Made by a program: the position numbers and the translations under genes. The notes below the pieces were generated by a model. That model saw nothing but the letters and a program-made list of their open reading frames with translations. It was not told where the DNA came from and did not search any database. This document shows, piece by piece, positions 8,096 through 16,528 of a DNA stretch of 34,544 nt. This stretch comes from an uncultured Saprospiraceae bacterium (lineage in GTDB: Bacteria > Bacteroidota > Bacteroidia > Chitinophagales > Saprospiraceae): positions 1-34,544 of the forward strand of contig CALLAE010000159.1 of assembly GCA_938002665.1 (NCBI GenBank), read 5' to 3'. Within the stretch, counting starts at the first letter, position 1. Every line of letters starts with the position of its first letter.

Positions 8096-8314
8096 TCATT
8101 TGTCTATTTCTTCTAATAGCGCATCCAACTCCTGAGCTGTTTGCTCCATACTTTCCGTCGTTTTCTCCATCTCATTTGTTAAGGTTTCGATTTTTTCTAT
8201 TTCCTGTACTTCGGCTGGAGTAGCACCAGAGTCATTACTATTCTGTTGTTTTTTATCAGTACAAGCTGTTAATAAAAACACAATCAGTAGCGTGATTTTA
8301 ATAATATATTTCAT
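8096..8314 (-). CDS. Small coiled-coil lipoprotein
   Basis: A 72-residue protein. Residues 1-17 are a lipoprotein signal peptide with the lipobox LTAC, so Cys18 is lipidated. A Gln/Asn/Ser-rich spacer follows, then an amphipathic helix with heptad-like hydrophobic spacing from about residue 35 to the end (IEKIETLTNEMEKTTESM...). This is the shape of the small lipoproteins that form helical trimers and tether or space the envelope, but no family is recognised. It lies 55 bp upstream of the Lys/Gly/Asp protein on the same strand, so the two could share a transcript. Confidence 0.7.
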   Translation of the reverse strand: MKYIIKITLLIVFLLTACTDKKQQNSNDSGATPAEVQEIEKIETLTNEMEKTTESMEQTAQELDALLEEIDK

Positions 8315-8373
8315 AAGCGTTAATTAAGAATTAAAATGATAAAAAGTTGGGTTGAAGGCCTTTAGGAGCCCAT

Positions 8374-8652
8374 TTAGAATGAACAATACGAGATAGGAAT
8401 TTGCTCATTTTCTATAAAAATAAGACCAGTAAATTTCTTACCGGAACAACATTTATTAGATAAATATAAGATTAACTGGCTAGAATTTAACCCCATGATC
8501 TCAATAAGCAAAGGCAGAAAGACATCCTTATTCTGGCAGCTACAATACAATTGCAAAACAAACAAACTGAACAAAAACAAGACTGACAAGCAGCAAACAT
8601 TTCCAGCTAAGGGCAACGGACTTTTTTCCTGTCTTAATAGTACAAGTGCCAA
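8374..8652 (-). CDS. Doubtful ORF, Cys-rich with one hydrophobic segment
   Basis: A 92-codon frame that starts just past the terminator hairpin at 8691-8732. It has one strongly hydrophobic stretch (VCCLSVLFLFSLFVLQLYCSC, about residues 19-38, quoted in part here) preceded by a basic segment, then a Leu/Ser-rich region. No family is recognised, and there is no promoter or ribosome-site support. It may be chance. The whole 8315-8752 stretch otherwise holds only the terminator. Confidence 0.25.
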   Translation of the reverse strand: MALVLLRQEKSPLPLAGNVCCLSVLFLFSLFVLQLYCSCQNKDVFLPLLIEIMGLNSSQLILYLSNKCCSGKKFTGLIFIENEQIPISYCSF

Positions 8653-8690
8653 AGGCCAATAACTAAAAAATAATAATCGAGGCTGATATA

Positions 8691-8732
8691 AAAATAAAGA
8701 GGCTACATCGTAAGATGAGCCTCTTTTTATTT
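8691..8732 (-). terminator. Terminator with an extra arm copy, paralogous to 7194-7231
   Basis: A minus-strand hairpin begins 21 bp past the stop of the gene ending at 8753. Its arms, AAAGAGGCT (read on the minus strand) and AGCCTCTTT, lie within an extended AT-rich stem. Beyond it follows TATATCAGCCTCGA and a T-rich run, so a third AGCCTC copy competes for the first arm. Sequence and order match the element at 7175-7231. Confidence 0.8.
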
Positions 8733-8752
8733 ATAGCTTGTGGAGTGGTTTT

Positions 8753-9793
8753 TTAGTCGGTACAGATTAAGTCAGCTTCTTGATCGATATAGATACCAAT
8801 TTGCTTAGCTGAATTACCTTGCCCTCTGACGGCGCTGAATGCATAAGTCAGCTCATCAGTAACAGATCTCAGAACATCTGCCTCAGCAAACAAGTCCACA
8901 TTTCCATTGACAGCACTACTCGCTGTTGCCGTTATGTTGTCTGGCAAATCATCAAGGGCCTCTCTAGTCACTTTATAGGCAAAGGCACAGTCAGAATCCA
9001 ACAACACTATTTTCCTTTCGTCCGAAACAATGCTGGACATTTCTACTCTAATGAGCGCTTGATCTGTAAAACAATACCTCTTTCTTTCAATATCGAACCG
9101 TTCAAAATCTGGATAGGCAGCCTTTATCATATCAATTTTACTGGCTTCAAAATCTATATCCACTAACTGCGGTCTATCATTAATACGATTGACCTTAATC
9201 ACTGGTCGCATGACCCATCTACCACTACCTGTCTCATGTACAGATCTACAAGCATCAAAATCAAGTTGTAAATCTAGTAACTGAATCGTATCCAATCTTT
9301 GATTAAACTTAATCGTCAGGAAGTCTCTATTTGCAGAAGGCAACTCTAGAGGATGCTCTACCCCTTCACTATCAATTATAGAATTGTTATCACCTAACTC
9401 AAATATGATATCTTTTAAAAAAGAAATTTCAAACGTATCTACCGAGATCAGGGTATCTATTCCATCCTGAAAGTCCAGAAGATTATAAATACCTTGCACT
9501 GTGGATAATTGATATCTAGTATCATCTGCAACTATGTACATACCTACGATATCTACATTCACTGCCTGAAGGTCTACCGGCGCATCTGTCAATCTTATGC
9601 TCAGGACTCTTTCTTCTTCCTGCAATTCTCTAGTCTCATCTTCTATCTCATCTCCATCATCTCCTTGCTCTTCTGTGGGGTCAGTCATTTGTTCTGTGTC
9701 ATCACCATTCGGCATCTCATCTTTCTGACAAGAAAAGAAGGTAAGCAGGCCTATCAAAAGCATGCAAGTCCATAAAAGTTTAGTGTTCATCAT
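8753..9793 (-). CDS. DUF4382 domain lipoprotein
   Basis: A 346-residue protein. The signal peptide ends at the lipobox TFFSC, giving lipidated Cys22 (or Cys21 if the second Met starts the protein). An acidic Asp/Glu/Thr linker runs to about residue 62. Residues about 63-205 match the DUF4382 family: RVLSIRLTDAPVDLQAVNVDI..., a YNLLDFQDG segment, a late FDACRSV, and the closing MRPVIKVNRI. The role of DUF4382 is not known; these are usually surface or periplasmic lipoproteins. The C-terminal 140 residues (about 206-346) have no family I recognise and look like a second beta-sandwich. It is its own transcription unit with a terminator at 8691. Confidence 0.85.
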   Translation of the reverse strand: MMNTKLLWTCMLLIGLLTFFSCQKDEMPNGDDTEQMTDPTEEQGDDGDEIEDETRELQEEERVLSIRLTDAPVDLQAVNVDIVGMYIVADDTRYQLSTVQGIYNLLDFQDGIDTLISVDTFEISFLKDIIFELGDNNSIIDSEGVEHPLELPSANRDFLTIKFNQRLDTIQLLDLQLDFDACRSVHETGSGRWVMRPVIKVNRINDRPQLVDIDFEASKIDMIKAAYPDFERFDIERKRYCFTDQALIRVEMSSIVSDERKIVLLDSDCAFAYKVTREALDDLPDNITATASSAVNGNVDLFAEADVLRSVTDELTYAFSAVRGQGNSAKQIGIYIDQEADLICTD

Positions 9794-9797
9794 AGCT

Positions 9798-9828
9798 TAA
9801 AATTATATCCAATGCGGAGTATATCAAA
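9798..9828 (-). promoter_or_regulatory. Promoter of the DUF4382 gene, possibly leaderless
   Basis: On the minus strand, TTTG (9828-9825), a 19-nt spacer, then TAATTTTA (9805-9798). This differs from TAnnTTTG only at the last base. The ATG begins 4 nt later at 9793, so transcription would start at or very near the start codon. Confidence 0.6.
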
Positions 9829-10000
9829 CCCCTAGCTAAGATTTAACGTCTTTATAAGCGAATACGTCCTTATTTGCCTTAGAAATCTAGCCATAAAGCT
9901 TATATATCTAGCATAAGAATTACATCCTATCCAGATAGTAGCTATAAGAGGAACAATATTTGTCATATAATTCGTTGAGAATCAAACAAGCAAGGCAATA

Positions 10001-10507
10001 ATGACACTTGGAGAATTTATATCTTACCTAGGTAACAATCCCTTCTATCCCCTATTTTTCTTTTTCATCCTTCCCGTGGCTGCGCTGCTGGCGAGATATA
10101 TGGCTAAGGGTGAAGGGCATCTAAGTCCTTGGTGTATCTATTATTCTGCGCTGATCTATCTATCAGTTATCCCAGGCATCTTTGCTATCCTCCTTAATAT
10201 CTATCATATGCTGTTCGAGAAAAGAAGTATTTATGAGATGAATATCATGGTGGATGTACTTCCTATCCTAAGCATGCTTTTGACACTTTTCCTTATAAAG
10301 AAAAATGTGGATTTTAAAGAGATACCAGGTTTTGGAAAGTTGACAGGCTTTGTGGGATCCATAGCGGGGCTGATGCTAGTCTTTTTTGTACTAGACAAAA
10401 TGCATCTTATTGTCTTCTCTTATTTACCTATACAGTGGTTAGCGATAACACTAGTAGTGGCATTTTTTGTAATACGACTAGTGACTAAGAAGGTGCTTAC
10501 TCAGTAA
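10001..10507 (+). CDS. Inner-membrane protein, about five helices
   Basis: A 168-residue, strongly hydrophobic protein with membrane segments at about residues 17-36, 46-70, 83-100, 115-132 and 140-162 joined by short loops. There is no signal peptide and no catalytic motif. It looks like a conserved Bacteroidota membrane protein of unknown role. It starts at an ATG 207 bp from the divergent DUF4382 gene. The next gene has its own promoter-like element, so the two are probably separate units. Confidence 0.75.
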   Translation: MTLGEFISYLGNNPFYPLFFFFILPVAALLARYMAKGEGHLSPWCIYYSALIYLSVIPGIFAILLNIYHMLFEKRSIYEMNIMVDVLPILSMLLTLFLIKKNVDFKEIPGFGKLTGFVGSIAGLMLVFFVLDKMHLIVFSYLPIQWLAITLVVAFFVIRLVTKKVLTQ

Positions 10508-10552
10508 AATCAAAAGGCTGAAGTCTAAGGCTTCACAAGACCAGTTTTCTAT

Positions 10553-10560
10553 TAACTTTG
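10553..10560 (+). promoter_or_regulatory. -7 element TAACTTTG, decides the SDR start
   Basis: TAACTTTG is an exact TAnnTTTG element. It contains the in-frame TTG at 10558 that could be mistaken for a start codon. Transcription would begin about 5-8 nt later, so the ATG at 10582 is the first usable start. No clear TTTG is found at the usual upstream spacing. Confidence 0.6.
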
Positions 10561-10581
10561 CCCGATAGTCCAAGCACTGAG

Positions 10582-12120
10582 ATGGCAGAAGAAGGAAAAT
10601 TATCCGAAGAAGAAATAGCTAAATGCATCGACATACTTAAGCAGTTGAATGCAGACTCTACCCCACTGGCAGAGCTAAGTCAAGAAAAGCGTAAAGAACT
10701 ACTCTTCAATGCGGGTATGCTCTCCCGCCCCATCAGACATGAAAGACAAAAACGCAGAAATGATTCTAGACGAGTAGCTAAGCGCAAGCAGTTCGAAAGA
10801 GACAAGCATGCCCGCAAAGAGACAGGTATTAGAAGTGCCAGGGACGCTTCCATCTTCGTCGCCCCAAAGCTACTCACCGCAGCTAGCCTAGAAGAAAAAG
10901 AAGAACGCATCCTTACCTCCCCACAGAGCTGCTACGTCTGCAAAGAGCGCTATGACAAACTGCATCACTTTTATGATTCTATGTGCCCAGAATGTGGCGA
11001 CTTTAATTATGCTAAGCGCTTCCAGAATGCTGACTGCACTGGGCAGGTGGCAGTCATCACAGGTTCTAGACTTAAGATAGGTTATCATATTACTCTGATG
11101 CTTTTGCGGGCAGGCGCCACCGTTGTAGCCACAACAAGATTTCCAGTAGACTCCGCCACGCGTTATGCACAAGAAGAGGATTTCAATGATTGGGGCCACC
11201 GTCTCAAAATACACGGCCTTGACCTAAGGCACATACCTAGCGTAGAAATTTTCTGCAACTACATAGAGCAACACTACGACCGACTAGACATCCTCATCAA
11301 TAACGCCGCCCAAACCGTCCGCAGACCCTCTGGCTTCTATAAGCATCTAATTGCCAAGGAAGAGCTACCATTCGAAGTGCTACCTCCAAGAGCACAAGAA
11401 CTCCTAGAAAATCACCAAGCATGCATCTCTGCACTCAACGAGTACAGTGACAGCACTAAGCTACAGCAGAAAAACCTGCCCGTCTCTTGGCACCAGCCCG
11501 AGCCCGGCATCGGCATCCGCGCCTCAGCAAAGCTCTCGCAGATTCCCTACAGCTTTGACAACTCTCTACCCACCAAAGAAGTCTTCCCAGAAGGACAACT
11601 AGATGCGGACCTCCAGCAAGTAGATCTCAGAAAAACAAACAGCTGGCGTCTCAAGCTAGGCGAGATAGAAACACCAGAAATGATAGAAGTACAACTGGTC
11701 AATGCCGTAGCCCCCTTCGTCCTCTGCAACCGTCTCTCTAATCTCATGCGCAAAGAAAATACGGGCCTAAAGCATATCATCAACGTCTCTGCAATGGAGG
11801 GTAAGTTCCACCGTTTCCACAAAGAAGACCGCCACCCCCATACCAACATGGCCAAGGCCGCCCTCAACATGATGACGCATACCTCTGCCCTAGACTTCGC
11901 CAAGTCCGGCATCTATATGAATGCGGTAGACACAGGTTGGGTCACTGATGAAGACCCTGCAGAGCTATCCAAAAGAAAAGAAGAGATACATGATTTTCAG
12001 CCGCCGCTAGATATTGTGGATGGGGCAGCTCGGGTTCTAGATCCACTCTTTGATGGGATCAATAGTGGGAAGCATTGGTGTGGGAAGTTTTTGAAGGATT
12101 ATCGGCCTATTGATTGGTAA
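10582..12120 (+). CDS. SDR-fold protein with an N-terminal zinc ribbon
   Basis: About 512 residues, twice the size of a classical short-chain dehydrogenase. Residues 1-110 are charged and helical. A four-Cys zinc-ribbon-like site follows (Cys117, Cys120, Cys135, Cys138: CYVC...CPEC). The Rossmann domain begins near residue 153 with [13 protein letters not shown], a variant of TGxxxGIG, and has INNAA at about 239-243 and NVSAMEGKF with Ser403. A poorly conserved insert of about 100 residues lies between them. Where YxxxK is expected the sequence is T421-NMA-K425, so the catalytic Tyr position is Thr. The reaction is unknown; the protein may bind NAD(P) without classical SDR chemistry. The start is taken at 10582 because the upstream TTG lies in the promoter. 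I recall related zinc-ribbon SDR-like proteins in other bacteria and eukaryotes, without a settled function. Confidence 0.82.
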   Translation: MAEEGKLSEEEIAKCIDILKQLNADSTPLAELSQEKRKELLFNAGMLSRPIRHERQKRRNDSRRVAKRKQFERDKHARKETGIRSARDASIFVAPKLLTAASLEEKEERILTSPQSCYVCKERYDKLHHFYDSMCPECGDFNYAKRFQNADCTGQVAVITGSRLKIGYHITLMLLRAGATVVATTRFPVDSATRYAQEEDFNDWGHRLKIHGLDLRHIPSVEIFCNYIEQHYDRLDILINNAAQTVRRPSGFYKHLIAKEELPFEVLPPRAQELLENHQACISALNEYSDSTKLQQKNLPVSWHQPEPGIGIRASAKLSQIPYSFDNSLPTKEVFPEGQLDADLQQVDLRKTNSWRLKLGEIETPEMIEVQLVNAVAPFVLCNRLSNLMRKENTGLKHIINVSAMEGKFHRFHKEDRHPHTNMAKAALNMMTHTSALDFAKSGIYMNAVDTGWVTDEDPAELSKRKEEIHDFQPPLDIVDGAARVLDPLFDGINSGKHWCGKFLKDYRPIDW

Positions 12121-12156
12121 GCATAAAATCTAGATTAGTTATACCTTGACATCCAG

Positions 12157-12417
12157 ATGGAAGAAAAAAAAACCAAACCAAAAACACAACCCAACAATCC
12201 CCTCCACGGCATCAAGCTCGCCGACATGCTAGAATATCTCGTTAAGGTATGGGGCTGGAAAGAGCTGGGACGTATCATCAATATCCGCTGCTTCAATAAT
12301 GATCCCTCTATTAAGTCTAGCTTGAAATTTCTCAGACGTACGGAGTGGGCGCGCACTGAGGTAGAAGAGTTTTATCTTTATACCTTGGAAAAGAAAGGAG
12401 GTCCGAGTAAAGATTGA
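12157..12417 (+). CDS. VF530 family (DUF2132) protein
   Basis: An 86-residue protein matching the VF530 family almost over its whole length: [43 protein letters not shown] and [14 protein letters not shown]. The family is a small helical fold described as DNA-binding by structure; its biological role is not established. The first 15 residues are a basic, disordered-looking Lys/Thr/Pro tail. It starts 36 bp after the SDR-fold gene on the same strand and could be cotranscribed with it. Confidence 0.92.
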   Translation: MEEKKTKPKTQPNNPLHGIKLADMLEYLVKVWGWKELGRIINIRCFNNDPSIKSSLKFLRRTEWARTEVEEFYLYTLEKKGGPSKD

Positions 12418-12434
12418 CTGAAAAGTCAGACCTA

Positions 12435-12477
12435 GTGTGCTGTTCTCATGTTTTGCCCATGAGTCGAACAGCTACAC
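12435..12477. terminator. Imperfect hairpin between convergent genes
   Basis: Nested inverted repeats (GTGT, GCTGTT and CTCATG against CATGAG, AACAGC and ACAC) fold into a bulged stem around a TTTTGCC loop. It covers the stop codon of the minus-strand hydrolase gene. There is no strong T run on either side, so its role as a terminator is likely but unproven. Confidence 0.5.
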
Positions 12478-13107
12478 CAAAAAAGGATTAGTCCGTCTCT
12501 CCTCCCCTATCGTCGTGCTGGGGCCATGCCCATTATACACGACTACTTCATCTCCGAGTGGATACAACTTATCTTTGATACTAGAAATCAAGGTCGCATG
12601 ATCGCCACCCGGCAAATCTGTCCGTCCGATGCTCCCCTTGAATAGTACATCTCCAGCAATCAACTGCTTACTTTCTCTATGAAAGAAAGAAATACTTGCA
12701 GGTGAGTGGCCTGGTGTCAAATAGACTTCCAGTTTAGTATCACCGAAACTCAAGTAGTCTCCTTCGTCGAGAAAAACTGTGATATCAGGAGATTTCTCAT
12801 AAGGGGTACCATACATGTGCGCTACACCTACCATATTATCGAGTACTATTTGCTCTCCTTTATGCGATATGAGATCTAAGCCATACTTTTCAGCTACAAA
12901 CTTATTGCCCAGTACATGATCTATATGGCAGTGGGTATTGACGAGCTTAGTGGGAATGAGGCCATTAGACTCTATAAAGTCTACTAAGGTTTTTTGCTCT
13001 GCCTCATCATTACATCCGGGGTCTACAATACAACATTCCTTAGTATCATCATATAACACGTAAGTATTTTCTGCCCAGCTACTAAAGGTAAAAACTGCAA
13101 TCTTCAT
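12472..13107 (-). CDS. Metallo-beta-lactamase-fold hydrolase, glyoxalase II-like
   Basis: A 211-residue cytoplasmic enzyme with all metal-binding motifs of the MBL fold: His59-Cys-His61-Ile-Asp63-His64 (THCHIDH), His134 in TPGHSP, Asp153 in AGDVLF and His194 in NGHGP. VDPG at residues 28-31 follows the opening strand pair. The length and the motif spacing fit the YcbL-like hydroxyacylglutathione hydrolase group, which cleaves thioesters, but the substrate cannot be read from sequence. The protein lacks the longer C-terminal helical domain of classical GloB. The ATG start is normal. It is convergent with the VF530 gene. Confidence 0.93.
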   Translation of the reverse strand: MKIAVFTFSSWAENTYVLYDDTKECCIVDPGCNDEAEQKTLVDFIESNGLIPTKLVNTHCHIDHVLGNKFVAEKYGLDLISHKGEQIVLDNMVGVAHMYGTPYEKSPDITVFLDEGDYLSFGDTKLEVYLTPGHSPASISFFHRESKQLIAGDVLFKGSIGRTDLPGGDHATLISSIKDKLYPLGDEVVVYNGHGPSTTIGEERRTNPFLV

Positions 13108-13242
13108 CTCTGATAATTATTTTTAAAGCCTCTAAAATAGTCTTCTAACTCTAGAGTCTAAGTAACTAATAGAAATGTCTCTTTCATTAGTCCTATTATA
13201 TCGTAATTATTGGCAAAAAGACTTATTTTTCTCTTTCATCTT

Positions 13243-16200
13243 ATGTATCAAAAAATTAAAATTGCATTCTGCTACTTTTTCCTCCTCAGTCTAGGACTAG
13301 GTGCTCAGGCTATCAATACTGAATTTGGAAAAAACAGGGTCCAGTATCATGATGACCATCTCAACTGGTCTCGTTATGAAACTGAAAATTTTGTCACCTA
13401 CTGGTATGGGAAGGCCCGTAACATTGCACAACCTGTCCTACAACTTGCAGAACTGGATCATGAAGAAATACAGAAGATACTAGAGCATACGCTGAGTAAC
13501 AAAATAGAAATCATCGTCTATATTGATCTCTCTGATCTCAAGCAATCCAATATAGGCTTAGATGAAGCCTTTACAAATAAGTCAAAAACAACCAAGGTAG
13601 ATGGTAATAAAATTTCAGTCTACTTTGATGGCGACCATCAGCATCTTAGAGATCAGATAAGGAAAGGTATTGCTAGCGTCTATCTCAATTCTATCTTGTA
13701 TGGCTCTAGTCTACAAGAGATCGTTCAGAATGCTCTTTTACTCAATTTACCAGACTGGTTTAGTGAGGGCCTGATAGCCTACTCGGGTTCTAACTGGGAT
13801 AGATACATAGAAGATGAGCTCAGAGATCTGATGCGCAATCCTGATTACAGCAAATTTGATAAGCTGGCAATAGATCATCCTAGAGTAGCAGGACACAGTC
13901 TATGGAATTACATTTCCAAGACCTTTGGGAGTTCCACTATAGCCAACATAGTCTATCTGACTCGTATCAATCGAAATCTCAATAACAGTTTCCTGTTTAC
14001 CTTAGGACTAGAATATGATGTACTCAAAGACAACTGGGCCAGTTATTACCAGGAACTCTACAACGCTGAAAAAGGCCGCTTAGTCAGCAGTGAAAAGCTC
14101 AATAAGGTGAAGCTCAAAAACAAAAAAGGAGTTCCTGTAAGTAGGTATAGAATTAGTTCTGATGGACAATATCTAGCCTATGTAACTAATGATAGAAGCA
14201 AGGAAAGAGTCATCGTCAGAAACATAGAGACTGGAGAAGAAAAAACAATATTCAAAAATGGGTACAAAAATATCTTCCAAGAACCAGACTACAACTATCC
14301 GCTTATCGCATGGCACCCTTCGTACCCGGAACTGACCATTATCTATGAAAAGAATGATATAGCAAAAGTCAGAAAGGTAGATGTCAAAAACAACACCACT
14401 GAAGACCAAGACCTAACTACAAATTTCCAAAGAGTCTATAGTATTTCTTACATCAGACCAGATGAGTATCTTCTCTCTGCCAGCACTGATGGTTATTCTG
14501 ATCTATATATCTACGAAGCTGACAAAAGACACCATACCAGAATTACTGAGGATTTCTATGATGATCTGGATGCAGAAGTAATCTACTATGATAACAAGAA
14601 AGCCATACTATTCCGATCTAATCGCCCTGACCTTAGTCTTGAAAAAAACAAAATAGATACCATCTTACCTATAGATAATTTTGATCTATTTCTACTCAAA
14701 GGATTTAGATCTACTTCTGAACTGGTAAGACTGACTGCAACAGAAAAAATAAACGAAAGAGCAGCCTTCCAAAGTGGCCAAAATGAGATCACTTTTATTC
14801 ATGGGAATACGGGCATAGATAACGCTTACACTTTAGATATAAAAAGCAGGAAGACAACGGCCATCACTAACTCTCAGCACAATCTCATAACACATCATGT
14901 CTCTGCTAATTCTGACTATCATTTTTACAACTACTATCAAGATGGTAATTACCAAAATTTCCAGACTGATCTAAGTATAAATCAAGACACCAAACCTTAC
15001 AAAACAAATTTTGCAAAAGAAAAGCAAGCAGAAGGAACAGATGTCACCATACCGTTCTTACCTGAAGAAGAAGAGGAGAGTCCTGTACTAACAGAGGGAA
15101 TGAAATTCCAGAGTGAGTTTGATGATGTAGAGGATCTGCTCCCTCTAGCTGAGACACAAAGTAATGAGTTGTCTACAAGTATGTTTGAAAAGTATTTCAA
15201 AGATTATTTTTCTGAGAGTTACTACGATGGTAAGCGAGTAGTAAAATTCAAACCGATGCGGGCAAGTGCCTCTAGAGAACGATTCAGGCTAGATAAGTTT
15301 GTGTCCAAGTTCGATAACGAAGTGCTCTTTGAAGGTCTAGAAAGTTATACTGGTGAGAATAAAGAACTAAATGGTGTGCCTGTGGGTCTACTGATGAAAG
15401 GCATCGTAAAAGATCTACTAGAGGATTACGAGATAACTGTCGGACTCAGAGCGCCTCTTACTTTTAAAGGCTACGAATATTTTATAACTCTAGATAACAA
15501 CAAGAGGCTCATAGATAGACGACTAGCCTTCTATCGAAAGTCCAATGCAGATGTCGTCAATGAAGAAGCTTTTCCTCCTCAGAGAGAAAAAAGACATGCT
15601 TTCCTAGGTCTCTATAGATTAAAATATCCTTTTAATATCTACCAATCTGTAAGGCTGACAACCTCACTGAGATTTGACAAATATTTTCTGCAATCTACAG
15701 AGCCGACTTCGTTTAACGCTGATCTAGCGTATGAGAAGAGACTGAGTCTAAAAGCAGAATATGTTTTTGATAATTCTTTTGATGTTAGTATCAATATTAA
15801 AAACGGGACTAGGCTCAAAGTATACGCGGAAGGTATCAATGAGTTTGACATGGAACTAAACAATGGCTTCGATGTCGATTTTTCTACAGGCATCACTGGC
15901 ATACTAGGTATAGATGCCCGTCACTATATCCCTCTATTTAAAAGATCCCTATTAGCACTCAGAGTATCTGCTGCCACCTCTACAGGAAACAAAAGGGTCG
16001 TGTACTATCTAGGAGGAGTAGAAGGATGGATAGCACCTAATTCAGAAGAAAATATTCCTACACCAGGAAACGAAAACAGTTCATTCAAAGTATTGGCACC
16101 ACAGTTGCGTGGTTTCAGAAATAATATTAGAAACGGTAACACTTTTGCCCTTTCCAATGCTGAGCTACGAGTACCTATTGCACATTATATCGGACTGAGT

Positions 16201-16509
16201 AGAAGTAATATGAATTTTCTAAGAAACTTCCAGATATGCAGCTTTTTCGATGCAGGCCTTGCCTGGTATGGTGTCGGTCCTGATGCTTCAGATAATACGC
16301 TTAACTCTGTTAATATTTCCAGCCCTACTGAAAACCCCATTATCACTATTAATGCCAGATACTTCAGACAACCTATTGTGTACGGCTATGGCTTTGGACT
16401 AAGATCTACTGTACTCGGTTATTTCGTAAAGGCAGACTATGCCTGGGGAGTAGAAACTGGTATCAAGCGTAGGCCTAAACTCTACATCAGTCTAGGAAAG
16501 GATTTTTAA
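13243..16509 (+). CDS. Surface protein: peptidase-like domain, propeller and Omp85-like barrel
   Basis: A 1088-residue exported protein. The start is set at the ATG at 13243, which gives a signal peptide (IAFCYFFLLSLGLGAQA); the TTG 33 bp upstream adds only a spurious extension. Residues about 25-280 resemble a peptidase-MA-like domain by the LPDWFSEGLIAYSG segment (about 167-180), but where HExxH is expected the protein has IRKGIASVYLN, so zinc catalysis looks lost. Residues about 300-600 hold TolB/WD40-like (PD40) propeller repeats such as RYRISSDGQYLAYV. An acidic linker follows (PEEEEES near 607), and about 680-1088 is a beta-strand-rich domain like the BamA/D15 surface-antigen barrel, ending in KLYISLGKDF with a terminal Phe. 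Such three-part proteins are known to me only from Bacteroidota and have no settled role. The next gene starts 19 bp downstream. Confidence 0.82.
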   Translation: MYQKIKIAFCYFFLLSLGLGAQAINTEFGKNRVQYHDDHLNWSRYETENFVTYWYGKARNIAQPVLQLAELDHEEIQKILEHTLSNKIEIIVYIDLSDLKQSNIGLDEAFTNKSKTTKVDGNKISVYFDGDHQHLRDQIRKGIASVYLNSILYGSSLQEIVQNALLLNLPDWFSEGLIAYSGSNWDRYIEDELRDLMRNPDYSKFDKLAIDHPRVAGHSLWNYISKTFGSSTIANIVYLTRINRNLNNSFLFTLGLEYDVLKDNWASYYQELYNAEKGRLVSSEKLNKVKLKNKKGVPVSRYRISSDGQYLAYVTNDRSKERVIVRNIETGEEKTIFKNGYKNIFQEPDYNYPLIAWHPSYPELTIIYEKNDIAKVRKVDVKNNTTEDQDLTTNFQRVYSISYIRPDEYLLSASTDGYSDLYIYEADKRHHTRITEDFYDDLDAEVIYYDNKKAILFRSNRPDLSLEKNKIDTILPIDNFDLFLLKGFRSTSELVRLTATEKINERAAFQSGQNEITFIHGNTGIDNAYTLDIKSRKTTAITNSQHNLITHHVSANSDYHFYNYYQDGNYQNFQTDLSINQDTKPYKTNFAKEKQAEGTDVTIPFLPEEEEESPVLTEGMKFQSEFDDVEDLLPLAETQSNELSTSMFEKYFKDYFSESYYDGKRVVKFKPMRASASRERFRLDKFVSKFDNEVLFEGLESYTGENKELNGVPVGLLMKGIVKDLLEDYEITVGLRAPLTFKGYEYFITLDNNKRLIDRRLAFYRKSNADVVNEEAFPPQREKRHAFLGLYRLKYPFNIYQSVRLTTSLRFDKYFLQSTEPTSFNADLAYEKRLSLKAEYVFDNSFDVSINIKNGTRLKVYAEGINEFDMELNNGFDVDFSTGITGILGIDARHYIPLFKRSLLALRVSAATSTGNKRVVYYLGGVEGWIAPNSEENIPTPGNENSSFKVLAPQLRGFRNNIRNGNTFALSNAELRVPIAHYIGLSRSNMNFLRNFQICSFFDAGLAWYGVGPDASDNTLNSVNISSPTENPIITINARYFRQPIVYGYGFGLRSTVLGYFVKADYAWGVETGIKRRPKLYISLGKDF

Positions 16510-16528
16510 TTAGCTCAAGAAAACAATT

